From Dendrobium chrysotoxum (Eukaryota > Streptophyta > Magnoliopsida > Asparagales > Orchidaceae): DNA of 64,000 nt. The notes below the pieces were generated by a model. It was not told the DNA's origin, searched no databases, and saw only the letters and a list, made by a program, of their open reading frames with translations. This document shows, in pieces, positions 48,402 to 60,845 of the stretch. The stretch spans positions 45,223,783 to 45,287,782 of the forward strand of contig CM034301.1 in the NCBI GenBank assembly GCA_019925795.1, in the 5' to 3' direction. A program made the position numbers and the translations under genes. Each line of letters starts with the position of its first letter. The stretch's first letter is position 1.

Positions 48402-49410
48402 ATGGAAGTAGTTCCAGGTACCTGGCAAGAGGAAGCTTTCGAAAGAATCTATGGATGAAAATCCCTCACCAACAAATGAAACTCAGAAGTCTGAAAGTGC
48501 AATGAAATGGTGGAATATATCTCAAACTTGCATCCATGAGGTTTCTTTTCCAGATGATTTCAGTTCATCAAATGATGAATCAATTCATGGGACATTAGAG
48601 AATCCAATCTATGATGGAAAAATGGCTAAAACATACCCATTTGAATTAGATCCATTCCAACGAGTTTCATTTGCTTGTCTAGAGTGGAATGAGTATGTAT
48701 TAGTGTCTGCTCACACTTCCGCTGGTAAGACTGCAGTAGCTGAGTATGCCATCGCAATGTCCTTCCGTGACAACCAGAGGGTTATCTACACTTCACCCTT
48801 GAAAGCTTTAAGCAATCAGAAATACAAAGAGTTAAATCAAGAGTTTTTTTATGTTGGTTTGATGACTGGTGATGTGACCCTCTCACCTCATGCCAGTTTC
48901 CTAGTCATGACAACAAAGATACTTAAAGGTATGCTCTACAGGGGTACATAATTACTAAAGGAGGTAGCATGTGTTATTTTTTATGAGATACACTATATGA
49001 AGGGTTGAGAAAGAGGGGTTGTAGGTGAGGAGAGCATAATTTTCTTTCCACCAACAATCAAGTAGGTGTTTCTATTTGTGACCATGCCAAATACTAAAGA
49101 ATTTGCTAAGTGGATATGCAAGTTGCATAAATAATCCTATCACATAGTTTACACGGACTTCAAGCCTACAGATTTACATTAGCATGTGTTCCTAGTTGGT
49201 GGGTCTTGTTTATACCTTATAGTGGATGAGAATGAGCAGTTTAAAGAGGATAATTTGGCAAAGCAGCAGGAGACATTCACAAAACAAAAGAATTAGGAGG
49301 ATGGCCACATAAATGGAAAAATAAGAAGTTAGATTGCAAAGGGGGGTACTGCTTCAATATATTCTAACATATACAAGATTGTGAAGGTATATCTTATCTT
49401 GCTGGGTTGA
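48402..49410 (+). pseudogene. HEN2/MTR4-type helicase fragment, copy P3
   Basis: Closest to P1 (shared ESAMK and the GAATCTATGGATG context). The 48451-48951 frame is open with an intact Walker A. Changes include EFFYVGL for EFSDVGL before the LMTGD motif. The same one-base insertion near the ATG and the same TAA at the end of the frame as P1 are present. Non-functional. Confidence 0.86.
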
Positions 49411-49624
49411 AGAGGAAGTGAAGAACATATTTACTTTCTTGTTTGGTTGCATGACATCCATATATGTTGTCCCTATCTCATTCATAATATGGGCTTGATT
49501 GTTATTTCTATTTGTTGTTCATGCTTTAAAATATGAATGAGATAGGGACAACATATGTAGATGTCATGTAACCAAACAAGGAAGCATATATGTACTTCAC
49601 TTCCTCTTCAATACAACAAGACAA

Positions 49625-50615
49625 TATATACCCTTATAATCCTGTATATGCAACAATCTGTTGTAGCAATACCACCCTTTGCAATCCGGTTACTTGCTTT
49701 TCCATTTCGGTGGCCATCCACTTAATTCTTTTGTTTTGTGAATGTCTCCTGCATCTTTGCAAAATTATCCTCTTTAAACTACTCATTCTTATCCACCAAA
49801 TGGCACAAATAGGACCCATCCACTAGGAACATGCAGAACTGTAAAGGTATAAGCCTAAGGTCTGTGTAAACTGCATGACAGGGCTATTTATGTAACTGTC
49901 ATATCCACTCCATAAATTCTGTAGCATTTGACATGGTCGGAGATAGAAACACCATCTTGATTGCTGGTGGTGATAAAATTATGCTCTCCTCCCACACAAC
50001 CCCTCTTTCTCAGCCCTTCATATAGTGCATCTCATTAAAAAAAACCCATGCTACCTCCTTTAGCATTTTTATACCCATATAGAGCATTCCTCTAAGTATC
50101 TCTGTTTTCATGACTAGGAAACTTGCATGAAGTGAGAGGGTCACATCACTAGTCATCAAACCAACATCAAAAAATTATTGATTTAACTCTCTGTATTTCT
50201 AATTGCTTGAAGCTTTCATGGGTGAGGTGTAGTTAACCCTCTGCTTGTCATGGAAGGACATTGTGATGGCAGACTCAGCTACTGCAGTCTTACCAGCGGA
50301 AGTTTGAGCAGACACTAAGACATACTCATTCCACTGTAGACAAGCAAATGAAACTCGTTGGAATGGATCTAATTCAAATGGGTATGTTTTATCCATTTTT
50401 TCATCAAAGATTGGATTCTCTAATGTTCCATGAATTGATTCATCATTTGATGAACTGAAATCATCTGGAAAAGCAACCTCATGGATGCAAGTTTCAGATA
50501 TATTCCATTGTTTCATTGAACTTTCAGACTTCTGAGTTTAATTTGTTGGTGAGGGATTTTCATCCAAAGCTTCTTTCGAAAGCATCCTCTTGCCTATACC
50601 TGTTACTATTTCCAT
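49625..50615 (-). pseudogene. HEN2/MTR4-type helicase fragment, inverted copy Q3
   Basis: Partner of Q1. The open part (50516-50199) has extra changes, including SAQTSAGKT for SAHTSAGKT and AVAESAITM for AVAEYAIAM. An early TAA precedes it, as in Q1. Non-functional. Confidence 0.85.
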
Positions 50616-50674
50616 CCCTCAAATTGAGTTTCAATAACTATAAGTGATGACAGCTTAAATTCTCCTAAAAGAGA

Positions 50675-53159
50675 AAAAAAATACAATTAGATATTGGATA
50701 TTCAAAGCTGTACTTCAAGGATAACCATATATTGGAGTATGTACTGGGATATGCATAAAAAAATGAAAAAGGGAATAAAAGGATTTTCCTCAACCACACC
50801 CCCTCCCCCAAACACAATAGAAAAAAACATTTGACAAACGTGAAGTAACAAATTTTATGAAGCACATTAAGAAGACAACTAGAGCGCAAAAGCACCAAGA
50901 ATATTCAAAACCAAGAGATAACAATGCCAAGGGTAGAGCAAGCTCATTAATGCCTAATAAGTGTTGCTTGAGGTGTAAACTTTCTCTCCATAAATCATAT
51001 TGAACAAAATATATCTATGTTATTTTAGGTATAATATTTATCTTTCCCATTCCTTGACTCTAAGTTTACCTACTCATCTAATATGAGCAATTTCAATCAT
51101 TTGTTTTGCATGCTTAAACAACCTATTATCAAGTTTCAACTTTTTTTTCTTCAATAATTGTCTCTCTAAACTTTCTTCCAAAATCATTCTTTAACCAATC
51201 AAAACACTCTCATTTTCATGACACACAACTTAACAATCAATGAATTTTTAAATGCATAACACTATAAACCAAACAATATAGTTTGTATGATTATAGTTTT
51301 ATAAATTTCACATTTCAATTTGCATTGTATTCTATTATCGATAATAATCTTAAGGTATTTATATTTTGTAGACAATACAACCTCAACTAAGCATGTTATA
51401 ATCTCATTTATATCTTCATTCTCCTACAAAATAAATCAAATGTGCTTAAACCTATTACACCAGTATTACTTTATCAACCCACCAAGGCTTAGGGTGGTTT
51501 GTGGGAGAGCACGATTGGGAACCTCCATCCCGGGTTCGAATCCACCCCACTACGGCCGCGCCTCTTAGGTGGGGACCAATAAAATGTTGGCCTGGGGGTT
51601 TCTGGTGTGGGTGCCACCGCTAGATCGACCGAGGAGATTAGTGGACATCACCAAGAGCCTCACAAGCTAAGGTGGCAGCGGACCGATACTCTCCGTTCCC
51701 AAAAAAAAAGTATTACTTTATCATTTAGTAATGTTGATTGATAGTTATTACTGTCACAACCACTTAAATGCATATCATAAGGAAAGTGGAAAAAACTTAC
51801 CATAGCCGGAAAAGCTGCCGGCGGTGGAGGATGGATTAGCAATTCGACGGAGTAAAGTTGTGCTTAATTAAGTCGGGAGATCAAGGGCAACTGTGTAGGT
51901 GCCTTGCTCCTCGAAAATTTACAAATTAGGAATTTTTGGCAGAATGGACAGTTTGTGTTGCCTGAGATAATATTGTGCTGGTCTAAAGCCAATGATAACT
52001 ACGAGCCCTTGTAGCTAAGGATTGCCATGATTCGATTGAATTCTAAATCACTCACGATGTCTATTGAAATTCAAATAAATTGAACATCAAAATTAAAATT
52101 CTAAATGAATCTAGGCTGACTCTAAATCAACCAAAAATAAATTTACCTGACCCAAATCATTCAGTTTTGCTCGGATTTAAATTTTTAAGAGGATAAAAAC
52201 CTAATTTTATTTGGCTTAAATAAATTTTTTGATTATATTTTTCTCTATTTTTATTTTTATTTTTAATATGGTATCAATCCACATGAGTTTTGTATCCTGT
52301 TAAGATAAAAATTTTATTTGTAATTGGATTTTTCAAGAAACATCATGTTAATTCTGTGGGCTTCTATTTGGAGATTTTGAACTCCTTAGCTTAGAGCAAT
52401 AATCTACCCACTCAATTGAAAAACATAAATAAAATTGATAGAGGATTTTATTATTTTTGTGTAAAAACTCATAAAGATAAATTATTGAAATAACTTCCAA
52501 TAATATTAAATAAGAATCATAAAGGAATGCCCTTTACTGATTTCAAAGAAGGCTTTAATGCAAAAACAAATGAATAGCATGGAGCCAAATGCAACATGAT
52601 CTTGAGGCAATGAAACCACTAAAGATGATGGGGACTATCTTTCTAAAGGTGATGGTGGTTCGCAAGGCTGTGTAAGAATAAGGTTGTGAATTTATAGAGA
52701 AAGATAATTTGATATGAAAGAATTATTTATTTTTATTTATATATTAGATTCATTGTACAATAGTTATAAACATAAAATAGTGAGAAAAAAAGGAAAGTAA
52801 ATAAACATTTGTAATGAATGTTAATTTAATGCACTGACTAATAGAAATGAGACAAAAAGGAAAGTGAATTAACACCGATAATGAATGTCAATTTAATAAT
52901 GAATGTCAATTTAATGAATAATATTTAAGATGTAATGTACTAAATTTATTTATTTAATTATTTAAAAAATACATTTTGAATTGGTTGATTCAAAGGAACT
53001 AGGATCGATTCACTGGTAGAACTGACGGTTCTGACAGGTTCAGTCCAGTTTGATACAAAAATTATTTTTGGAGTGAACCGGCCTTGTGATTAGTTCATGG
53101 TTGAACCACTCAGATTGGCCAGTCCAGTCCGGTCTTTAAAACTTTGGTTATAATTAAAT
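50675..53159. repeat. Block R, first part, copy 3 (with SINE)
   Basis: Collinear with 29965-32236 plus a SINE at 51476-51708. It is closer to copy 4 than to copy 1, for example in the A-run beginning near 50672 and in the sequence around 50760. No gene. Confidence 0.6.
51476..51708 (+). mobile_element. tRNA-derived SINE, copy in R3
   Basis: 233 bp with a pol III B box GGTTCGAATCC (51533-51543), an A-box-like region upstream and a poly(A) tail. It is flanked by a 14-base duplication AGTATTACTTTATC (51462-51475 and 51709-51722). Copy R1 has the single uninterrupted site, which proves insertion. I cannot name the family. Confidence 0.88.
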
Positions 53160-56100
53160 TGTAATAATCCAAACCCTAGAAGAAGATGACTCCTCGCCTG
53201 GAGCTATGAAGATGAAACAAACAAAATGAATGAAGTTGGATGAAATGAATGAAGTTGGATGAAACGAATGAAGCAGTAGAAGGTGTTTACTTTGTCATGT
53301 GTTGTGTGTATTGCAATAATCGAAGGGAGGAACTTGAAATTGATACCATTTTGGCTACCTGGAATCATAGTAGCCAACGAGCAAAAATTTTGGATCACAT
53401 GAAATGGAAGAAGGACAAAGGGTGAGATCAAGATAAAAGGAGCAAGGGAGGTGAGGCTTGCGAGCGAGCCCAGGAGGAAGGGAGTTCGACAAGAGGAAGT
53501 CGTGTGTGTATGGGTTAGGGCTCGGAGAAGAGGAAGAAAGGTGAAGTTTTATCTTTTTATAAATTTAATTTATATTTTGATTAAAAAATGTTTAATTAAT
53601 ATGTTGAATACCTAATTATTAAGGTTAAAGAAGTATTTTTTATTAAATATCCTTATAAATAAGATTATATATATATTATGATTTTTCATTCATTTATGAA
53701 ATTATATTTATATGTATAAAGAGAATGAGAAAATTTGTTATTTAATTTAAAAAAATTAAAATTAAAATTTAATTACCAATAATTAAATTATGCTTTTTAT
53801 CAAAATTTAAAATGATAAAGCAAGAAGAATAAATTTATCATTCATTTAATAAATTAAATATAAGAGCTAATCACATTTATTTAATGAATAACTAGAGAGA
53901 GAGAAAAAAAGGGAAATTTATATTTTTAATTATGAGAGTAAAATTTAAATATTAGAACTAGAGAATATTATGAGTTAGAGATAAATTATTAAATATAATG
54001 TAATTATATAGGTATCAGGTTGTCAGCGATGGAGTGGTTATTAAACTAAATTGTTAAGGCATTCAAGTTCGAAGTTAGTACTCATATTCCTAGATTATGA
54101 TAATTGCATTACTTCTTCTAATTATATTTAATCATTATTACAAATGATTTATCTTTTATATATCAAACGATTCATCATTTTGAGTTAGACAATAATTAGC
54201 ATATTATATTTTACATCACTACATAAAGCCAATGAATATGAATGAAATTACTAGATAGATATGCTTGCATGTGCATGTTGAATGATGGAGCACACGTCCT
54301 TATGATACTTGCTAGGGACGTAATGTACATGTGCAAGTAAATGTAAAAAAGTTTTAAAAACAAAATGGAAAAGCAATACTTTCATTGCTATTATTTTTAG
54401 ACGGTGTCTCCTATAACAAATTTAGAATAGATAAAGATATGATATATGTGACACATATAGATATGCATAACATTGAAAGTCATGTTCAAATTTAATTTTA
54501 AATAGAATTACTTTATGTCTAAATTATGCATGCATATTCTTCTTGATGCTTTGTGTTACTGTTATTTAGAAGTATAATGTGCTCACTGAGTTCTTTTATG
54601 ACTCAGTCTTATATTTATAAATGAATACGCGCATTATTCAAAAGCTTAAAAATGAGTAGAAGAGGAGAGAACATGTCTCATAGGCACGATGCTCCGAGAG
54701 AAAGGTATTATAACATTTAAGTTTAAGTTAGAAGACATTCCAAATATATTAGCAACTCAGAAGACTTTGTGGAACATTTCAGAGAATGGTTTATATACAT
54801 ATTTCAGCAAGGAGGCAGATGCATGATAAATTTTTAAGATTGGTCCAAGGAGGCAAATCAGTGATGTAATATAAAGTAAAATTTACAATCTTATCCAGAT
54901 ATGCACCGCAGCTGATTATAACAGAAGAAGAGAAATGTTATCAATTCTAATTTGATTTAAAATATACAATTAGGAACCCTTTAGTACCTTTAGGATTCAA
55001 GGTTTATACAATATTAGTGGAGAGAGCTAGAAGGGTGGAGATCGACTTTCAAATAACTTAGAAATCACTTAAAAGTGAAGAGATCAGCATAAAAGGAAGA
55101 ATACCTAAGAAGAAATATAGTTTGAAGGATCAAATGGGAAGAAGCCTAAGATTAGCCCAAGTGGAGTTAGTAGTGGTACTACCAGTAGAGCCATTGAAGC
55201 CTATATTAAGTGTGGAAGGTTTCATAAAGGTGAATGTTTAATGGGCTCCAATCTTGTTACTAGTGCCATCAGGACACATAGTAAAATGTTGCCCTAAATT
55301 AGGTTAGAGGATTCAGGAGAGATGAAATCAGGCAAAGCACCTTCATAGAAGAATTTTGGTAAATAAAAGACGATAGAATTGATAATTTCAGCTCCAGGAC
55401 AAAATCTATCAAGCTAGAATATTTGATTGTGTTTATGCTTTAACTTAGCAGGAGCCTAATAAATCTATAGATGTTGATAAAGATATTTGAGATGTCTTTA
55501 GTAACTAATATAGAATTTATTATGTTGTATCTGAAGTTTTATTTTATCCACTTATGTATCTAATGTTAAAGTTTATATTGAATGAAATTTAAGATGCGAT
55601 TTTGCTTGAGTATAGAATAGTTATGTTCAATGTAACTAATAATAGTATATTATAACATATAGTTATAAGTAAATTGTGAGGATGAAATTTTTGAGAGTGG
55701 GGAAGATTGTAATAGTCAAAACTCTAGAAGAAGATGACTCCTCGCCTAGATCTGTGAAGATGAAACGGACAAAGCTGGATGAAATGAATAAAGCAGCCAA
55801 AGGATTATACTTTTCATGCATCGCATGAATTGCGGTAACCGAGCAGATGAAGCTAAAATCAATGCCTTTTCGGTTACCTGGAATTGTGGTTGTCGATGAG
55901 CAAAATTTTAGGACCACGTGAAATGGAAGAAGAATGAGCATGACGTTACATAGAATCGAAGAAGTCAAAAGGGGGGTTCCTCCCAATAAATTAGACAGGG
56001 AGACATGGGAGATCGAGAGAAAGAGAGAAAGCAAGGGACTAAGGGAGGCGAGACTAGCGAGCAAGATCGGAGGAAGCAAGTTCGACGGGAGGGAGTTGAG

Positions 56101-56290
56101 TGCGTGTGGGTTAAGGCTCGGAAAAGAGGAGGAAAGGTAAAGTTTTATCTTTTTATAAAATTTAAGTTATATTTTGTTAAAAAATGTTTAATTAATATGT
56201 TGAATGCCTAATTATTAATTATTAAGGTTAAAGAATTATTTTTTATAAAATATCCTAACAAATAAGATTATATAGATTGTAATTTTTTCA
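53160..56290 (+). mobile_element. Gag-only gypsy (chromovirus-like) remnant, copy R3
   Basis: 5' LTR from 53160 to about 54010, primer-like GGTATCAGG next, broken gag around 54645-55350, 3' LTR from 55708 cut near 56290. The 5' LTR has a short internal duplication (AATGAAGTTGGATGAAATG type, about 53226-53265) shared with R4 and missing in R1. Confidence 0.78.
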
Positions 56291-56309
56291 TTCATAAATA
56301 AGATTATAA

Positions 56310-56581
56310 GACTGGGTGGAGGTCAGATTGTCTATGGTCGGGCAAAGGTCCGACAATGGTCAGGTGGCCTGGCGGTGGTCCGACGGAGGTCGGTGGTTTA
56401 ACGATGGTCAGCGGTGGGGTAGAAGTACTGTTGTGGTCGGGCGGCCGAGCAGTGGTTCGACAACGATCAGTGACCGAGGAGATATGATGGTGGTCAGCAG
56501 CCAGGTAGTATTTTTAAAGATGGTTGGCAGCCAGGCGGATGTCTGACGGTGGTCGGACGGCCTGGCCGTGGTCCGGTTGGC
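56310..56581. repeat. G-rich degenerate minisatellite, copy P4 (shortened)
   Basis: Same shortened form and same junction to a broken LTR as copy P2. Confidence 0.7.
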
Positions 56582-56704
56582 CAAAAAAAATTTTTCTGTG
56601 GTGGTGCTTAGGTGGAGCTCTAGATTCTTGAAGCCTCAAATCTCTCTCTTATCTCCAGCTAAAGGTTCTCCTTCATGTAGAGGGTGAGGGTCTATTTATA
56701 AGTT

Positions 56705-56887
56705 TTGAGAGTTTCTTACCTCATAAATATGGAGAAGATCCAGAGCAAATTTGGATTGCTCCATCATATGTACCATAATGAATCCTTCAATCATAGAGCA
56801 TTCATTCAACATTTAGTTGCCTTAATGATGTCCAAATTAAGTGATCATGAGCTAGTTGGATTTATCTCATTGAGTTGCTTGATTTGA
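56705..56887 (+). CDS. Short conserved open frame of unknown nature, copy P4
   Basis: 60 codons, starting MRVSYLINMEK. Partner of 27112-27294. No recognised domain. Confidence 0.22.
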   Translation: MRVSYLINMEKIQSKFGLLHHMYHNESFNHRAFIQHLVALMMSKLSDHELVGFISLSCLI

Positions 56888-57300
56888 TTATAAACATGCC
56901 ATAATTGGATATTACTCGGTTATCTAATTAATACTCTAAAGCTTCCCAATATTCTTTAAGATCTTGATTTGAGCACATATATTTGAGCTCATATGGGCTC
57001 AAATCAAACCGAGTTTGGTGTCGTTGGTTTCCTCTTAGTGAGGCGATTAATTTGATAGTAAGTTTACCGAAATTGGAGACCAAATGGTCCCAAATTTAAT
57101 TTTGGAATATCCCTCAGGATTTAAGCTCGATCAAGGTGATTTTTAATGACATATTAATTATTTTGTTTGAAATATAGCTGAATATCTAATATATAACCAT
57201 GATTTTCATATATTTATATTTTATATCATTTTTTTTATTTTTCTTTTTTAGAAGATTTTAAGCTAGCATCACTTTTAGTTATTGAAAATTAATTCGAGGG

Positions 57301-57777
57301 ATGGAAGTAGTTCCAGGTACCTGGCAAGAGGAAGCTTTCGAAAGAAGCTTTGGATGAAAATCCCTCACCAACAAATGAAATTCAGAAGTCTGAAAGTGCA
57401 GTGAAAAGGAGAAATATATCTCGAACTTGCATCCATGAGGTTGCTTTTCCAGATGATTTCAGTTCATCAAATGATGAATCAATTCATGGGACATTAGAGA
57501 ATCCAATCTATGATGGAAAAATGGCTAAAACATGCCCATTTAAATTAGATCCATTCCAACGAGTTTCATTTGCTTGTCTAGAGTGGAATGAGTATGTCTT
57601 AGTGTCTGCTCACACTTCCGTTGGTAAGACTGCAGTAGCTGAGTATGCCATCTCAATGTCCTTCCGTGACAACCAGAGGGTAATCTACACCTCACCCTTG
57701 AAAGCTTTAAGCAATCAGAAATACAAAGAGTTAAATCAGGAGTTTTCTGATGTTGGTTTGATGACTGGTGATGTGAC
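57301..57777 (+). pseudogene. HEN2/MTR4-type helicase fragment, copy P4 (shortened)
   Basis: Resembles P2 in its first part. It reads up to LMTGDVT and then joins inverted sequence. Walker A is AHTSVGKT (Ala to Val) and TYPFELD has become TCPFKLD. Non-functional. Confidence 0.86.
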
Positions 57778-58300
57778 ATTCCTCTGAGTATCTTTGTTGT
57801 CATGACTAGGCAACTGGCATGAGGGTCACATCACCAGTCATCAAACCAACATCAAAAAATTATTGATTTAACTCTCTGTATTTCTAATTGCTTGAAGCTT
57901 TCATGGGTGAGGTGTAGTTAACCCTCTGCTTGTCATGGAAGGACATTGCGATAGCATACTCAGCTACTGTAATCTTACCAGAGGAGGTGTGAGCAGACAC
58001 TAAGACATACTCATTCCACTCTAGACAAGCAAATGAAACTCGTTGGAATGGATCTAATTCAAATGGGTATGTTTTAGCCATTTTTTCATCAAAGATTGGA
58101 TTCTCTAATGTTCCATGAATTGATTCATCATTTGATGAACTGAAATCATCTGGAAAAGCAACCTCATGGATGCAAGTTTCAGATATATTCCATTGTTTCA
58201 CTGAACTTTCATACTTCTGAGTTTAATTTGTTGGTGGGGGATTTTCATCCAAAGCTTCTTTCGAAAGCATCCTCTTGCCTATACCTGTTACTATTTCCAT
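57778..58300 (-). pseudogene. HEN2/MTR4-type helicase fragment, inverted copy Q4 (shortened)
   Basis: The ATG is at 58300; the main open part is 58201-57884. Walker A is AHTSSGKI, with the essential Thr lost. It lacks the DExH region because of the central deletion. Confidence 0.85.
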
Positions 58301-58357
58301 CCCTCAAATTGAGTTTCAATAACTATAAGTGATGACAGCTTAAATTCTCCTAAAAGA

Positions 58358-60845
58358 GAAAAAAAATACAATTAGATATTGGATATTCAAAGCTGTGCTT
58401 CAAGGATAACCATATATTGGAGTATGTACTGGGATATGCATAAAAAAATGAAAAAGGGAATAAAAGGATTTTCCTCAACCACACCCCCTCCCCCAAACAC
58501 AATAGAAAAAAACATTTGACAAACGTGAAGTACCAAATTTTATGAAGCACATTAAGAAGACAACTAGAGCGCAAAAGCACCAAGAATATTCAAAACCAAG
58601 AGATAACAATGCCAAGGGTAGAGCAAGCTCATTAATGCCTAATAAGTGTTGCTTGAGGTGTAAACTTTCTCTCCATAAATCATATTGAACAAAATATATC
58701 TATGTTATTTTAGGTATAATATTTATCTTTCCCATTCCTTGACTCTAAGTTTACCTACTCATCTAATATGAGCATTTTCAATCATTTGTTTTGCATGCTT
58801 AAACAACCTATTATCAAGTTTCAACTTTTTTTTCTTCAATAATTGTCACTCTAAACTTTCTTCCAAAATCATTCTTTAACCAATCAAAACACTCTCATTT
58901 TCATGACACACAACTTAACAATCAATGAATTTTTAAATGCATAACACTATAAACCAAACAATATAGTTTGTATGATTATAGTTTTATAAATTTCACATTT
59001 CAATTTGCATTCAATTCTATTATCGATAATAATCTTAAGGTATTTATATTTTTTAGACAATACAACCTCAACTAAGCATGTTATAATCTCATTTATATCT
59101 TCATTCTCCTACAAAATAAATCAAATGTGCTTAAACCTATTACACCAGTATTACTTTATCAACCCACCGAGGCTTAGGGTGGTTTGTGGGAGAGCACGAT
59201 TGGGAACCTCCATCCCGGGTTCGAATCCACCCCACTACGGCCGCGCCTCTTAGGTGGGGACCAATAAAATGTTGGCCTGGGGGTTTCTGATGTGGGTGCC
59301 ACCGCTAGGTAGACCGAGGAGATTAGTGGACATCGCCAAGCGCCTCACAAGCTAAGGTGGCAGCGGACCGATACTCTCCGTTCCCAAAAAAAAAAGTATT
59401 ACTTTATCATTTAGTAATGTTGATTGATAGTTATTACTGTCACAACCACTTAAATGCATATCATAGGGAAAGTGGAAAAAACTTACCATAGCCGGAAAAG
59501 CTGCCGGCGGTGGAGGATGGATTAGCAATTCGACGGAGCAAAGTTGTGCTTAATTAAGTCGGGAGATCAAGGGCAACTGTGTAGGTGCCTTGCTCCTCGA
59601 AAATTTACAAATTAGGAATTTTTGGCAGTATGGACAGTTTGTGTTGCCTGAGATAATATTGTGCTGGTCTAAAGCCAATGATAACTACGAGCCCTTGTAG
59701 CTAAGGATTGCCATGATTCGATTGAATTCTAAATCACTCACGATGTCTATTGAAATTCAACTAAATTGAACATCAAAATTAAAATTCTAAATGAATCTGG
59801 GCTGACTCTAAATCAACCAAAAATAAATTTACCTGACCCAAATCATTCAGTTTTGCTCGGATTTAAATTTTTAAGAGGATAAAAACCTAATTTTATTTGG
59901 CTTAAATAAATTTTTTGATTATATTTTTCTCTGTTTTTATTTTTATTTTTAATATGGTATCAATCCACATGAGTTTTGTATCCTGTTAAGATAAAAATTT
60001 TATTTGTAATTGGATTTTTCAAGAAACATCATGTTAATTCTGTGGGCTTCTATTTGGAGATTTTGAACTCCTTAGCTTAGAGCAATAATCTACCCACTCA
60101 ATTGAAAAACATAAATAAAATTGATAGAGGATTTTATTATTTTTGTGTAAAAACTCATAAAGATAAATTATTGAAATAACTTCCAATAATATTAAATAAG
60201 AATCATAAAGGAATGCCCTTTATTGATTTCAAAGAAGGCTTTAATGCAAAAACAAATGAATAGCATGGAGGCAAATGCAACATGATCTTGAGGCAATGAA
60301 ACCACTAAAGATGATGGGGACTATCTTTCTAAAGGTGATGGTGGTTCGCAAGGCTGTGTAAGAATAAGGTTGTGAATTTATAGAGAAAGATAATTTGATA
60401 GGAAAGAATTATTTATTTTTATTTATATATTAGATTCATTGTACAATAGTTATAAACATAAAATAGTGAGAAAAAAAGGAAAGTAAATAAACATTTGTAA
60501 TGAATGTTAATTTAATGCACTGACTAATAGAAATGAGACAAAAAGGAAAGTGAATTAACACCGATAATGAATGTCAGTTTAATAATGAATGTCAATTTAA
60601 TGAATAATATTTAAGATGTAATGTACTAAATTTATTTATTTAATTATTTAAAAAATACATTTTGAATTGGTTGATTCAAAGGAACTAGGACCGATTCACT
60701 GGTAGAACTGACGGTTCTGACAGGTTCAGTCCAGTTTGATACAAAAATGATTTTTGGAGTGAACCGGCCTTGTGACTAGTTCATGGTTGAACCACTCAGA
60801 TTGGCCAGTCCGGTCCGGTCTTTAAAACTTTGGTTATAATTAAAT
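58358..60845. repeat. Block R, first part, copy 4 (with SINE)
   Basis: Collinear with 50675-53159 and very similar to it. No gene. Confidence 0.6.
59161..59394 (+). mobile_element. tRNA-derived SINE, copy in R4
   Basis: Same SINE at the same site as in R3, with duplications AGTATTACTTTATC at 59147-59160 and 59395-59408. It has a few point differences (for example GCTAGGTAGACC for GCTAGATCGACC). Copied by duplication, not by a new insertion. Confidence 0.88.

Larger units (their letters stand above)
48346..50674. repeat. Large inverted repeat of helicase fragment, unit 3 (P3/Q3)
   Basis: Arms 48346-49490 and 49531-50674 with a 40-base spacer, collinear with unit 1 at an offset of 20710. Both arms are complete. 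Confidence 0.9.
57246..58357. repeat. Compact inverted repeat of helicase fragment, unit 4 (P4/Q4)
   Basis: Arms 57246-57777 and 57825-58357 with a 47-base spacer. The 29 bases of each arm next to the loop pair perfectly. The inner halves seen in units 1 and 3 are deleted, so only the well-matched outer halves remain. Confidence 0.9.

Noticed and set aside
51476..51708. A working tRNA gene
   Set aside because: The B box is good, but the sequence does not fold into a full cloverleaf with an anticodon stem, has a poly(A) tail and is flanked by a target duplication, so it is a SINE.
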